A stretch of DNA of 64,000 nucleotides from Sycobia sp. Sy_11 (lineage: Eukaryota; Arthropoda; Insecta; Hymenoptera; Epichrysomallidae), in NCBI GenBank assembly GCA_018907035.1, contig JACCIC010000125.1, positions 1,116,001 through 1,180,000 on the forward strand, given 5' to 3'. A model generated the notes under the pieces. The model was given only the letters and a program-made list of their open reading frames with translations, did not search any database and was not told the DNA's origin. This document shows positions 23,379 to 34,827 of this stretch, one piece after another. A program made the position numbers and the translations under genes. Position 1 is the first letter of the stretch. Each line of letters begins with the position of its first letter.

Positions 23379-24133
23379 CTAAAGATAATGATAAAAATGT
23401 ATTATTTGTTAAAGTAATGAATATCTTTTGAAAAGTTATTAGTTTATTATAACGGAGAGTTATAAGACTCAAAATGTACATAATTCTGTAAAAAATTATA
23501 TTAAATATAAACGAACCATAAAAATATAATAAACTTAAGCAAAAACCATAAATAAAAATTATAGCAGAAGGCCAATAATTATACAATCTTTCATTATTCG
23601 TAGATTGCAAGAATAAGATACTACAGTAAAGTTATTATCACTTCAAATAGTCGAAGACACAACATATAGAATGCCAAAACAAGATTAGTATAAGCATTTA
23701 ATAAAAATCCTTTTCTACAATTGAGTAAGAATTGATACTATTATCAAATATTTAGTTAAAATAGATTAGATTTATTTCATGTAAGAAAAATTGATTGAAA
23801 TTTGTTCATATAGTAAATATTTGCTTAATTAAATATTAAGAAAATGATGTATTAAGCGATATCCAGAAAATTCTATATTTGACTTAAAGATCGTTTATTC
23901 CGCCAGTGTAATACTCTTTTACTAGCAATATTATATCTTAAATATATATATATATGTTAGACAGGCTATACAACTGTGATATACACAAGCATAAAAATCT
24001 GCAGTCGAACTATCATGGTGTAGAAGAATGGAATTTTAAGGTCGTTGTTTCGCTCTCCCTCTCACTCTGATTGTTCTTATAATGTTAAGCTCTTAAAAAA
24101 TTTAATGTGGTATTATTAAAGATAATTCAAATA
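23379..24133. other. Intronic AT-rich interval
   Basis: No exon or repeat recognised. On the gene model this is intron. Confidence 0.45.
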
Positions 24134-24347
24134 GTTAGAGGCCTACGATGGCTCGATCGCTAGAGCGAAGGATAGTAACTCGGAGATCCGAGTTCAAATC
24201 CCGGTTTCGGCCGATTGATACAGGCAGCGCTGTAATTATTTACATGTGCTTTGTTTACAAACACATCGTAGAGCTCCGTCGCTGATTAGCACCGATAATT
24301 GGAAGCATAAATAAAGCGACGTTAAATTACATAAAAAAAAATAAAAA
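24134..24347 (+). mobile_element. tRNA-derived SINE, copy 2, with target duplication
   Basis: A head with TGGCTCGATCGCTAGAGCG (A-box-like) and AGTTCAAATCCCG at 24191-24203 (close to the B-box GGTTCGANTCC) is followed by a TTTCGGCCGATTGATACAGG linker, a non-tRNA body and an A-rich tail. AATTCAAATA occurs at 24124-24133 and again at 24348-24357, giving a target-site duplication that defines both ends. This indicates LINE-mediated retroposition. Related copy at 14584-14800. Confidence 0.8.
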
Positions 24348-24423
24348 AATTCAAATAAATTCAATATTTAATTAATTTCTACCACATATTTTCTTTCGAA
24401 AATGTTATATTAAACTATTAATA

Positions 24424-25130
24424 TTGGGTGTACAAGTAAGTTTCTAGCGTTTGTTAAAAGATGGCGTTATCAGTGGATCCCGGACAGAAATGTCATACCT
24501 CATATATTATATTTGTAGCTTCTGTATCTGTTAATAACTTTGTAGCATTATATTTGAGCATTCATATCATGGGAAGTTTCCAGCGAAATAAACGTAATTT
24601 GTGGGAAGCGCTGTTACAATTCTTTAATATGACGAAAAATATCGCTGATGCTTATCGTTTGCTTTCGTAAGCTTATAGAGTAGAATGTATTCGTGAATAG
24701 ACATTCCATTAGTGGTTCAAAAGTCGTGTTTTTAAAGTTGAAGATAAGGATCGCTCCGGAAAGCTGAAAGCTTTTGAAGACAAGGAAATAGATGCTTTTC
24801 TAGATGAGTACCCGTGTCCAATTCAAGAAAAACTTGTTGCATCATTGGACGCCACTCAACAAGTTATTTCCTCTGCCTAAAGGCATTGAGATTCATTCGA
24901 AAGGTTGGAATTTCGCGGTACAAAAATAATTAATTATTACATCCCATTGTCACTGGTCATAAAAATGGATTTACTATGATAAATCGAAACGTAGAAAATC
25001 GTATATGAAGACCGAAGTATGAGAGCAGGTATGAGTCCATTATTTTTGATCACGATGTCGCTCGATCACATGCTATGGCTTTGGTTATTTTTAGACTATT
25101 TGGAGAATAGAGGATGAAACATTTTGCCTC
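24424..25130 (+). mobile_element. Mariner remnant, 3' part lost
   Basis: The left end TTGGGTGTACAAGTAAGTTT follows a TA and is nearly the same as the end of the 17696-18978 mariner. The decayed transposase reads QRNKRNLWEALLQFFNMTKN and NIADAYRLLS, then, past stops, DRSGKLKAFEDKEIDAFLDE and KWIYYDKSKRRKS. The right end is not found; homology fades before family X starts near 25180. Multiple stops; dead. Confidence 0.8.
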
Positions 25131-25179
25131 TATTACAATAACAATGCAGACTTAGCACCATTTATATGTTGAAATAGTT

Positions 25180-25587
25180 AACAGCATTATAGTTGATTGC
25201 AGTGGAATGGGTTGTTGTAAAAAAGGGTAGCTTGTCAAAAAATATTAGTAGGAATCGTTGTAGACGAACAAAGATAATCATTATTTACAAGACGCGCGAA
25301 CCTCGCTTCGTCAATGCGTCCATATATCCAAGCAATTACTGGAGCGTTGACAATAAACAGTAAAAATAACAACTACCGGTCTTTGCCGTGTTCGCTCGAT
25401 TTCGCCTTATTTCCCTCCGTTTGACCTCCTTCTTCCTCGCTCGCGGCCGATGACCCACTTGTCTGAGCCCTGATTAGCTCATCGACATTGACTCGGACTG
25501 CAAAAACTATGAAAAATGGACCTACATGAATATTAATATTTATGCATAACTTTTCCTTCTCGATACCACGCCGCTAATATGAGCAGT
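25180..25587 (+). repeat. Family X repeat, copy 1 (left arm of a palindrome)
   Basis: Shares GCAGTGGAATGGGTTGTTGT, CAAAAAATATTAG-like, TCAATGCGTCC, ACAACTACCGGTCTTTGCCG-like, CTGCAAAAACTATGAAAAAT and GAATATTAATATTTA blocks with 56010-56560, and in reverse with 26790-27215. Ends GCTAATATGAGCAGTTA at the edge of a mariner. No ORF. Confidence 0.75.
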
Positions 25588-25589
25588 TA

Positions 25590-26765
25590 CGAGGCTGGAT
25601 TGATAAGTTTCCGGCCTGACCAAGAGAAAGAACGTTTAAAAATTTTTTTTTTATTTCTCAACGTAATCTCCTCTAAGGCTGATACATTTCTCAAAGCAGT
25701 GTTCTAGTCTAGTAATGCCATCTCTATAGACTGATTCGTCAAGCTCCTAAAAATAACCATTTATAGCTTCGATTACTTCTTCATTGTCCGCAAATCTCTT
25801 ACCGCCAAGCTATTCTTTGAGGTTAGAAAACAGATAATAGGCACTCGGAGCTAGGTGTGGAGAGTAGGGAGGATGCGGCATCAATTCAAACTTCAGATTG
25901 TTGATTTTAGTCATTGCAACGATTGACGGGTGCGCTAGTGCGTTATCGTGATGAAACAAGATTTTTTTCTTCGCCAGATGAGGTCGTATAATTTTCACTT
26001 CTTGGCTCAAACGTTGCAATAAGTCTGCGTAGTATTGACCAGTGATATTTTTACCCTTTTTAAGGTAATTCATGTATATAATACCTCTTACATCCCAAAA
26101 AACAGTAGCCATAATCTTGTTCGTCGAAAAAATTGTTTTTGCTTTCTTTGGAGTTGGTTCCCCTGGTCGAATCCACTGTTTGGACTGTTGTTTGGTTTCA
26201 GGAGTGTAGTGGTGGACCCAAGAAAACGCGGCACCCATCTTGCACAGAGCTTTTCTATATACAAATGTTGGTGCAAAATATTTCGTACACGTTCATATGA
26301 CATCTTAGAGGTCTCAGCTATCTCACGCACTTTTAATTTGCTATCTTTCAGCACTATTTGATGGATTTTTTCGTTCATATCTGGAGTTGTGACCTTAATG
26401 GGGCGTCCTGAGCGAGACTCATCAGAAGTGCTCACACGACCCTTTTTAAACTCGGAAATCTACTGCTTAACAGTTGAATATGATGGGGAGGATGTCCCCA
26501 GTGTTGAATCTATCTCTTCTTTAATTTCATTCGGCGTTAACCCCTTCAAATAAAAGTACTTGCAACACGATTTTCCAGCTTTTCCATTTTTATGAAAAAC
26601 ACAGAGGCGACTTGTTCAGCGTGCTCTCAAACCTAAACTAACATGGCGATCGGACTGAAACTATAGCTACAAGCTACCTAAGGATGATACTATAGAATGC
26701 CACCTCAAGGTAGGCCTAGTGGCGCCATCTCTTGGTGAAGCCGAAAACTTTTCAATCCACCCTCA
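25590..26765 (-). mobile_element. Mariner (cecropia-like) with TIRs, catalytically dead
   Basis: The left end CGAGGCTGGATTGATAAGTT and the right end, read in reverse as TGAGGGTGGATTGAAAAGTT, are flanked by TA on both sides; length is 1176 bp. The transposase is split over frames 26088-26435 and 25810-26238. The first has the SRSGRP linker, KVREIAETSKMSYERV HTH and LCARWVPR. The second has SWVHHYTPETKQQSKQW, DVRGIIY, FHHDNALAH (second Asp kept) and HPPYSPHLAP. The first Asp region (normally GDE) reads GAAFS and the third position reads SAYYLF with Ala for Asp. Inserted between two inverted family X copies. Subfamily is inference. Confidence 0.85.
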
Positions 26766-26789
26766 TATCTGGAACACCATGTATATACA

Positions 26790-27270
26790 CCGTATCCCAA
26801 CTGCTCATATTAGCGGCATGGTATCGGCAAGGAAAAGTTACGTATAAATATTAATATTCATTTACGTCGTGTATAGTTTTTGCAGTACGGGCCCATGTCT
26901 GTGAGCCAATCAGGGCTCAGAGAAGTGGGTCATCGCCTGAAAGGGCGATCCAAATTCACGCGTCTACAAATAAAGATTATGTTTCTTCGTCTACATCGGC
27001 CCCTACCCGTATTTTTTGTCAAACTACCCTTTTTTATAACAGCCCACTCCACTGCATTGAAAATCATAAAGAAAAAGCGAATGTTTCGCTGGCGCGGACG
27101 AATTGACCACGAGCGCAAACGTGTTTTCTAAAAACAAATGTTCAACTGAATTTTCAAAATACTACAAAGATTGAGAAGTAGATATTTGATAATCACGTTC
27201 AAAACTGGCAAAAATAATGATTGCAAGGAAATTTGATTGGTAAAAATCGGATAAAATGATCTTATAGGGC
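26790..27270 (-). repeat. Family X repeat, copy 2 (inverted)
   Basis: Reverse complement of copies 1 and 3: CTGCTCATATTAGCGGCATG, GTTTTTGCAGTACGGGCC, GAGAAGTGGGTCATCGCC, ACAGCCCACTCCACTGCATT, GAAACATTCGC in reverse. It lacks an internal block present in copies 1 and 4. It forms palindromes with copy 1 across the mariner and with copy 3 across a centre near 27285. Confidence 0.75.
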
Positions 27271-27299
27271 TTATGCAATATCTTCATAATTTTTTATAC

Positions 27300-27620
27300 T
27301 AGCTTATATATAACTTGAGGACAAACCATCCGATATTTACCATTCAAAGTTCTTTGGAATCGATATTTTTGCCAGTTTTGAATGTGATTATCAAATATCT
27401 ATTTCTCAATCTTTGTAGCATTTTGAGAATTCAGTTGGACATTTGTTTTTATAAAACACACGTGTGCGCTCGCGGTCAGTTCGTCCGCGCCAGCGAAACA
27501 TCCGCTTTTTCTTCATTATTTTCCATGCAGTGGAGTGAGCTGTTATAAAAAAGGCTAGTTGGACAAAAAATATGGGTAGGGACCGAGCAGTTACGCGAGC
27601 GTTGACAATGGAGAGGAAAA
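27300..27620 (+). repeat. Family X repeat, copy 3 (partial)
   Basis: Contains TTTTTGCCAGTTTTGAATGT, TGTGCGCTCGCGGTCAGTTC, GCAGTGGAGTGAGCTGTTAT and GCGAGCGTTGACAATGGAGA, in copy 4 order. It lacks the 3' half. Head-to-head with copy 2. Confidence 0.7.
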
Positions 27621-27802
27621 ATAAAACTACCTAAGATCATATAGAGTATATATTTCGAATTACAGAACAATAGGTTCAGTAGTTTTATTATTTATTGTGT
27701 AAAAATAAAAACACGCTTTGACTTTAGAAATTAGTATGAGTATTATATTATATGATATGATGATATGATATCAATATGACACACATATATATATTATCTA
27801 TA

Positions 27803-28514
27803 AGGAGACGAACTTAGTTTCCGACCATCACGTTTAGATGGCGATATAAGTAGTACGAAAAGTCAGATGTATCGGACCTAGTGCTTATTTTTTTGTTTTG
27901 GTCTTTACCAATAAAATTCAGATAAAAGACGCCATCATTTGTGTAAACATTATGATTCTTTGATCAGTGAAAAATGAATCGATATTGATCGTTATTTCGA
28001 CATGCCCTTTTCATTATTTTGATTGGAAAAAAAACTATAGCAGAAACTTATCGATTGCTTCAAGAATGTTATGCTGGAAAAGCTCCAACGCTTACAACAT
28101 TTAAAGAGTGGTTTCAGCGGTTTAGAAATGAAGATACTGATGTTAATGACAAAGAACGTTTTGGACAACGGAAAAAGTTTGAAGATATTGAATTACAAGC
28201 ATTATTGGACGATAACTCAGTTCAAATGCAGAAAGAACTCGCTAATAAGAAAGTACCATTATGAATTGCTACAACATTGCACTGTCTTTGCTTGCCAGGA
28301 AATAAAGAGTTTTCTGTGGCATATTGTGACTGATGATTATAAGTTGAGCTGCTATGACAATCCTAAGCACAAAAAGTCATGGGTGGACCGAGGCGAACTG
28401 TCCACATCGACACGAACACGGAACATCTACGGCTAAAAGGTATTGCTGAGCATTTGGTGTGACCCACAGGATGTGCTGTATTACGAGCTGCTTAAAGTTG
28501 AAGTCCGCTAGATA
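27803..28514 (+). mobile_element. Mariner remnant, 3' end lost
   Basis: The left end AGGAGACGAACTTAGTTTCC follows TA. The decayed transposase (frame 28019-28264) reads KKTIAETYRLLQECYAGKAP and FKEWFQRFRNEDTDVNDKER, matching the mariner N-terminus. Later, in another frame, it continues KSFLWHIVTDDYKLSCYDNP, where the GDE motif reads TDDYK. It is a sister copy of 56566-57590 but 3'-truncated where the next mariner begins. Dead. Confidence 0.8.
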
Positions 28515-28516
28515 TG

Positions 28517-29705
28517 CGATGTCAGACAATTAAGTAATGTGACAAAATTAAAAAATCCAGTATATTTAAAAATTAAGGTAAATCGATGCGATCCTTTTCA
28601 AAGTAGTCTCTTCTCGCATCTATACACTTATCCAACGAGTTGTCGAGTTTTCGTAACAATTCTGGAACACTTCTTGTGGTACCTCTCGGAGTACACTCAC
28701 AAATTTTTGGATCTCTGCAACGGAGTTAAAATGTCGACCTTTGACGAATTTCTTAAAATGGAGAAATAGGAAAAAGTCGCAGCTGACATGTCCGGTAAAT
28801 GGGACGGTTGTTATAACGTTGCGATGCCTTCAGAACGAAAAAACTGAGAGTCAGTGAACGCACTGTAATAGGGAGCATTGTCGTGATGCAGAACCTAAGT
28901 TTTCGCGATCTTTGGACGCTGTCTGAGCACCATTTTTCGTAATTTTTCGAGCACATTGCGGTAGAATACTTGATTTACGGTTTTTCAGGTGGTACAAGCT
29001 CTTTGTGAACTACCTCTGTGCTGTCGAAGAAGCAAGTGAACATTATTTTCACTTTGGACTTGCTCATTCTCGTCTTTTTACCCAGGCTCTTCAGGCAACA
29101 GCCACTGTTGATTTTGTCGTTTAGTTTCAGCATTATATTAAAAGAACTAACTTTGATCACCTGTAATAATTGGATCGAGAAGAGGATAATCACTTTTAAC
29201 CTGCTAATCTTGAGATAATCTTGAGCGATGTTCATTTGATGGGCTTTTTGCACATTTGAAAGGTTCTTCGGTACCATCTTCGGGCACAGCTTTTTCATAG
29301 CGAATCCTTCGGTTAAAATCTTTCTAACTGTTTCCCGGTTAATATTCAACTCGTCAGCCAACATTCGCATGGTTAGTCGCCGGTTTTGACGAACAATAGT
29401 GCAGACGTGCTGCACATTCGCGTCGGTTCGCAATTGAATTGGCATTCTGCTCCGCGCCTTGGCTTTGACGCTTTCATGGCCTTTTTTAGAATCGGCATGC
29501 TACCAAAGCACCTGACTACGACTCAGGGCATCACTATCATACATCTTAATTACTTTTTTAAAAGTTTCTCTAGCGGTTTTGCGGAGATTCGCACAAAATG
29601 TTATTGCGCACAGTTGCTCTCTGTTTTCTGTTCCATTTTCGTGACATGCATTACTCGCACATTGTTACAAAATGCTAAACAGCTAGCGAAGAAATATTCG
29701 TATAA
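28517..29705 (-). mobile_element. Mariner remnant (irritans-like), 5' TIR missing
   Basis: The end motif GTCAGACAATTAAGTAATG at 28521 equals the start of the copy at 55346. On the minus strand the transposase starts near 29660 with an MEQKTE-like N-terminus. It is open at 28975-29445: RTDANVQHVCTIVRQNRRLT, LADELNINRETVRKIL (HTH), MKKLCPKMVPKNLSNVQK, then KVKIMFTCFFDSTEVVHKEL. The GDES block is degraded into KVIILFSI. The second Asp region reads LHHDNAPYYSAF past a stop. The third catalytic part is stop-ridden. Upstream, homology ends near 29705 and gypsy sequence follows. Dead. Confidence 0.8.
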
Positions 29706-29729
29706 GGGTTAGCAAGGACTCAATGGAGA

Positions 29730-31960
29730 GAATAGGGATCTAATATTATGGTGGCGAAGTTACAGGTTCGCAGTATTACCATAAGTATTACCATGCCGAG
29801 AAATACAATCGGTCGCATTACCTCGATTGTCTGATCTCATATTTTGAACTTGGATCTGAGCAGTGCGTACCATCAAATATTACTTTAATTGGAATCTAAA
29901 CTGATTACGGCATTTACAGTACCTGGAATGGGATTATTTCAGTTTACCAGAATGCATTTCGGTCTGTTGAAGTCTAGGTCATCATTCCAGCGATTGATAG
30001 ATCGAATAATCGAACCAGACCTTGAGCTGAACTCTTTCTTATATACTGATGATATCATTGTTGCGAGTAAAATGATCAAAGAACATTTAGATTTGATACG
30101 TTGTGTTCTAGCTCGATTATCTAGAGCTAAACACGACGATTAATCGGGAAAAGAGAGTTATTGAACATATTGAATTTAAGTATTTCAGCGTTCTCGTTAA
30201 TCGTGAAGGATTTTGTCCCTTTTCCGAGAAGATTGAATCAGTGACGCTATACATGGAACCGATACTCTAGAAGCAACTGAGAGGCTTCATCAGTATGGGA
30301 TCGATGTATAGAATTTTTTTGAAAGACTTCGTCAATATTACCAAACTACTGATGTATCTGACTTGCAAAGATTGCCGATATGAGTAATCAAGGAACAACA
30401 AACCTCATTCGAGAAGATCAAATCGATAATCAATTTCACTGCACAAACAGATGCGAGTGGTACTGGCATTGACGCGGTTTTGACGCAAAAAGGCGACGGA
30501 CAAGAACGAGTGTTAGAAGTTGCAAGTAGAACGCTCTTTCAAGCTGAAAGAAATTATTCGGTAACGGAGAGAGAGTGCTTGGCTGTCGTGTGGGTTATTG
30601 ATAAATTCCGTTCATTTGGAGACAAATATCATTTCTGCCACAGATAGCCATATAATAGCCTCAGATGGATTTGTACTATGCAGAACCTGACCGACAGGCT
30701 CGCTCGATGAGTTCTTATGTTGCAAGGATAAAGTTGCGATGTAGAGCATTAAATAAAATTGTCAGACGCCCTTTCAAGGATATCCGAGGGCGATAATCTG
30801 TCCTAATCTAATGTGACGTGGGTAGGAGACACTCAAGATGAGTGGTACCTGAGATGGTTCAAGAATGTCCAGCATTGCTCCGACGATTATCCGAAATGGA
30901 AAATTATTTGTGGGCAATTATACTACTACAGCTCAGATGATATTTTCGAAGTTGTTATGGGCGACGAAGACTCTTAGTATAACGTCGTTTCTAAGGAGGG
31001 TTGTCATGGTGTACTTAAGCAGTGTCACAAAAACCCAACACCCGGACTTACGGGTCAAGAAAAGTCCTTCGTTGGACTTAGCAAGTTCTATTATTGGCCT
31101 GGATTTTATAAGACAGTTGAAAATTATGTGAAGAACTGTCTTATATGTCAGAAATCTAAGGTAGAACAAAGACTACCTGCCGGACTGACGGGCTTGAGAG
31201 GCTTAGAGAGACCCTAGTAAAGGGTCGCTGTTAACATCACCGGACTATTTGTAAAGACTCACAATGGATTTGAGTATATCCTGGTGTTCCAAGACATGTT
31301 ACACCATGGGTAGAATGTATTCCCATTCGTAAAGCAAGCTTCCGGGCGATCCTCAATGAATTCAAGGAGAGGATTGTATTCAAATTCCGCACGCCAGAGG
31401 CCTTCCTGTCAGAGAATGCTACGGAGTTTCACAATCGTGCCATTGATGATGATTTGGTGGAAACGGATATACTTCACACCGTTACACCACCGTACCATCC
31501 AGAGGCTAATCCAGTGGTACTGGTCAACAGTACATTGAAAAGCCGCATTGTGGCGTTATTCGAAGGGTCCCATAATACATGAAACAAGAACTTCTCATTC
31601 AATATGATGCCACATAGCTCTACTGGATACTTTCCAGCTTCACTAAATTTCAGCAGAGAGCTGACTCCTCTAGGAACTGTTTGTTTCAGCCCAGTTTAAG
31701 GTTCGGCGGAAACTCAGCAGAAAAAAGAAAGAGTTCCTGGCTAGCGGAATTGAAAAGATTGAAGGTGATTTTGTATGGAAGAAAAACTGTGTCTTATCCT
31801 CCTCAACTCCAGTGATAGAGGCGAAATTAGCTCCAAAGTATGTAGGTAATTATTTAACCCCGAAATTTCTCCAGGAAGGCCGAAATTAGTGTTATAGACC
31901 TCTGCGAAGAGCTATGAGATCGATCCAGCGATAGGAATCAAGTTGGTCACCTTATCGTCA
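29730..31960 (+). pseudogene. Ty3/gypsy pol remnant: RT, RNase H, integrase
   Basis: Read on the plus strand through many stops and frameshifts. RT: LDLSSAYHQI, VPGMGLFQFTRMHFGLLKSR and the catalytic YTDDII at 30042-30059. RNase [21 protein letters not shown] and [20 protein letters not shown]. The integrase zinc region has CLICQKSK; the core has HNGFEYILVFQDM, then LSENATEFHN and VTPPYHPEANP-like stretches. Gag, protease and LTRs are not seen. Order fits Ty3/gypsy (RT-RNase H-integrase). Longest clean frame is 84-88 codons. Old copy. It is distinct from the 35-46.6 kb element, whose pol is on the opposite strand and of another lineage. Confidence 0.85.
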
Positions 31961-32490
31961 AAAAGATCGATGCCCTTGAAGTGTAGGCCAAAACTCAGGG
32001 GACATTTCTGAGCTTACGTGGACAGCGCCAGGAAAGGAACAAAACAAGAAGAAGGAAAGAGGCAACAGAAGTATTAAAAAAGAAGATAGTAAAGAGAGAG
32101 GATGAGAGTGCGAGCAGACGCGGAATAAGAAGGAGAAGAGAGGCAGTAGAAAAAAAGAACAAAATGAGAACAAGAAAAAGATATAGAAATTACGAAGAAG
32201 GTAGTAGAGAGAGAGAGAGAGAAGGAGAGAGATCAGAAAAAAGAGAGTAGGGACAAAAGGAAGGGAGCGGCAGCGTAGGGCAGCATCGAAGGCCTCATGG
32301 AGAGCGGGATACCGGTACATTTCTGAACCCTTCGCGCCTTCCCATCAGCGCTCGAGGACCCTCACTGCGCGGCCTTCAAGGAAGAGCGAGGTGAATGCAG
32401 GTCGCACGGTTTATACCCTCCCTCCCCCCAGGCGAGCGGTCGGTCGATGGCAATGGTGTTCGGGCCGCGGATCGGAATAAAGAAAAAGAA
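31961..32490 (+). other. Purine-rich then GC-rich 3' tail of gypsy remnant
   Basis: About 32030-32280 is almost purely A/G on the plus strand. It is followed by a CpG-rich block at 32290-32480. Read on, it could encode a Lys/Arg/Glu-rich tail after integrase; an LTR or UTR is also possible. No partner repeat in the window. Confidence 0.4.
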
Positions 32491-33398
32491 GTTATGGATA
32501 GATTTATCTTAAATTCATTACTTACCGAATGTAAATTACATATCCAGTATATCATTGTTTTATTTTTGTAAATCTAATGGATCTATTCAATTAAATATAC
32601 TATTAAGTTTAGTTCCCGACTAGATCAGCTTGTTACATGCTAAAGTAGTTAGTTAAATATATATTTAATTCATTGTATTTAATTATTTAAGATATCAATT
32701 AAAGGAATTTATATGTATTTACATAAAGGCTATAATTAATTTAATATCATTATTTTGGTAGTACTATGTCTTATAAGGTTTTATATTGCATTAGTTACTG
32801 GATATTTTACAAGTCAAATCTACTTAACTGGAATAAAAATTACGGGTTAAATATACTTCTACCTGAATCTAACCATACCAATGTAATATATGAAAGAAGT
32901 TGATAAATTATTGAATAAATAAATATGTAAGGGATTATCCCAAATAAATATTAAGTTATTAGATAGAGGTTTGTATCGCGGAGGTTTCATAAATAAAGTA
33001 TTCACTTATTGGTAGGAAATAAAACGCCGAAATCTGTTTCCTATTGATTTCCTGTAGTGGTCGGCGGAGGTTTCTTTCTTTTCTTTGAGGTGAGTATGCA
33101 AGATTGTAACGAACAGCGGAGTTATTTGTGTCTGAAGATTTAAAAGTTGTATAAAAATTTGTATATGAATTCTTGCATCACAATATATATCATTACTTCA
33201 AATGCTTTTATTTGACTTTATTTGACTACGTAATATGCCTAATTTCAATCCAAAATATGAAATGATCCGTTGACATCTTTGATATTCAGGATGAATAAAC
33301 ATTTGGCGATATATTATCTTAATGTCTGCAGTGATTATGTATGTGTGAGCTCTAAAGCAAAGCACTTGTTAAAAAATTATGTTTTTGTAATGTCGGCC
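32491..33398. other. AT-rich interval, nothing recognised
   Basis: No coding or repeat signals seen. On the host gene model this is intron. Confidence 0.4.
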
Positions 33399-33660
33399 CT
33401 ACGTCAGTGTATCAATTAGAAAAATTCCTGAAGAAGTTATCGCGGAAGCATCAAATATTGCTCTGACCTTTGTCATTTCACTTGATGTTTTAGTGACCGT
33501 GTGACGTAAAAGATAGTAGCCACCATCGGTGTCATCACAAAAGGTCATGTGCTCCAATTCAATGTATTCGTATATGGCTCTCGTATATTCTTCCCTGAGA
33601 GTATAATTGTTATTAACTCGTCTGACAAGAGCGTAAAAATGCTTGATAGCGTGCATTCGT
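33399..33660 (-). pseudogene. BEL/Pao retrotransposon RT fragment
   Basis: The 85-codon minus-strand frame contains DGGYYLLRHTVTK and then TKVRAIFDASAITSSGIFL. This is the hallmark N-terminal RT stretch of BEL/Pao elements, where Y-Y-L-P-H-H and K-x-R-V-V-F-D-A-S are conserved. A stop cuts it just after IDTLT. No further pol, gag or LTR adjoins. It is not adjacent to the BEL gag at 52638-53655 and need not come from the same insertion. Confidence 0.75.
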
Positions 33661-34638
33661 GATTTCGCTAAATTAAATTTGATATCTCGAGAACAGAGCC
33701 TAACAATTTACTAACCTGCGATGTCTCGTGTAGTGTGCATAACATCTCAATATCCATATTTTCGTTTAATATGCTACATATGAAGCGATCACTCACGCAC
33801 GTATGCAGCACGTTCGAATATTTTCACGCGATTCTTTTCGCGCATCACCAGACCGCACACACGTCTTTCAACTTTGACGGATTGTTCGGATGCCGATTTT
33901 GTTAATTCGGATGTTATCTGCTAGTAATCACCAAATAACATCTAAAAATGGTGATTCCTGAGCCTGTTGAATGTATGTCGAATCGGTCGAAGTGCGAAAA
34001 TTATAGGGCTCTGAATATCGAACAACGAGTGACGCTTGCTTATTTTCCTACCTCTCCAAGGGCTCTTTTTACAGCCTCACCCTTTTTTTACTATAATCAT
34101 GAGCCTAATACTCTAAAGTACACATTTCGATGCGCAAAGAACAAAACAAAAAAGCGCTGTAACGACGAAACAGCAATATATGACAAAAATTTAATTATTC
34201 AATAATCACTGCTTACAGAAATAATTGTAAACAGTATTTCAAAATAGGAATCGTTTTGTAATTGTTCAGAGCACAAAAATTTTCTATAACAACGACCAGG
34301 CAGTTATACAGAATATGAGACATATGTGAAATATTGAATCCTAGTTGATCACTAGCGTTCTGTCGACCACTTAAAATAATAATAAAATTAGAATTCTATC
34401 ACGAACTTGTCTATTAGTAAAAAAAGAATATAAATTCTTCGTACCTTTGCGTATGGATTTTCATTATTTGTTCTTTCAAAATCTTAATATAAAATAAAAA
34501 TTGTATAGAAATAGTTGTGTAATGGTATATAATACATGTAGTAATTAATGGTACATTTACTTCAATGATTTTTTTAACGAAAAAAACATTTTGTTCTGCG
34601 AAAATTTGAATTCTAAATTAAAAGTGTGTAATACATAC
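33661..34638. other. Interval with no supported gene
   Basis: An 85-codon plus-strand frame at 33948-34205 has no recognised domain and no splice context. It is left as unassigned. Confidence 0.4.
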
Positions 34639-34827
34639 GCTAAAATCTTTATCAGAGCCAGAATCATCAGCGAGTCGATTCAGTTTGTTGATTAAAGTTT
34701 CATCGTCACTATCATCGTCTGATACATCCGAACTAAGCTCTGAATAGTTTCGTTTCCTCTCTACTTTCGACAAATTATTCAGTAAAATTGCTTCATTTTC
34801 TAATTTTCGATGTATAACAGGTAGATT
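34639..34827 (-). CDS. Candidate internal host exon (63 codons), acidic region
   Basis: The minus-strand acceptor TTTTTAATTTCCCATTTTAG ends at 34828 and the donor AGC|GTATGT is at 34639/34638. The exon is exactly 189 bp, open in one frame, phase 0 in and out. It encodes LPVIHRKLENEAILLNNLSK, then KVERKRNYSELSSDVSDDDS, then INKLNRLADDSGSDKDFS. A lysine-leucine segment is followed by an acidic Ser/Asp tract, typical of nuclear regulatory proteins, but no domain is recognised. Two downstream exons accept phase 0: the terminal exon at 23193-23378 and the exon at 11666-11888, suggesting alternative 3' ends. Upstream exons were not found with confidence. Confidence 0.6.

Noticed and set aside
24161..24203. 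A functional tRNA gene
   Set aside because: A- and B-box-like sequences are present, but no acceptor stem folds and the unit continues into a repeated body with an A-rich tail, so it is a SINE head.
31958..32320. 120-codon minus-strand frame rich in Leu, Ser and Phe
   Set aside because: Antisense of a purine-only run, so it is a composition artefact, not a membrane protein.
33948..34205. 85-codon plus-strand frame
   Set aside because: No domain, no splice sites checked as convincing, opposite to the host exon direction.
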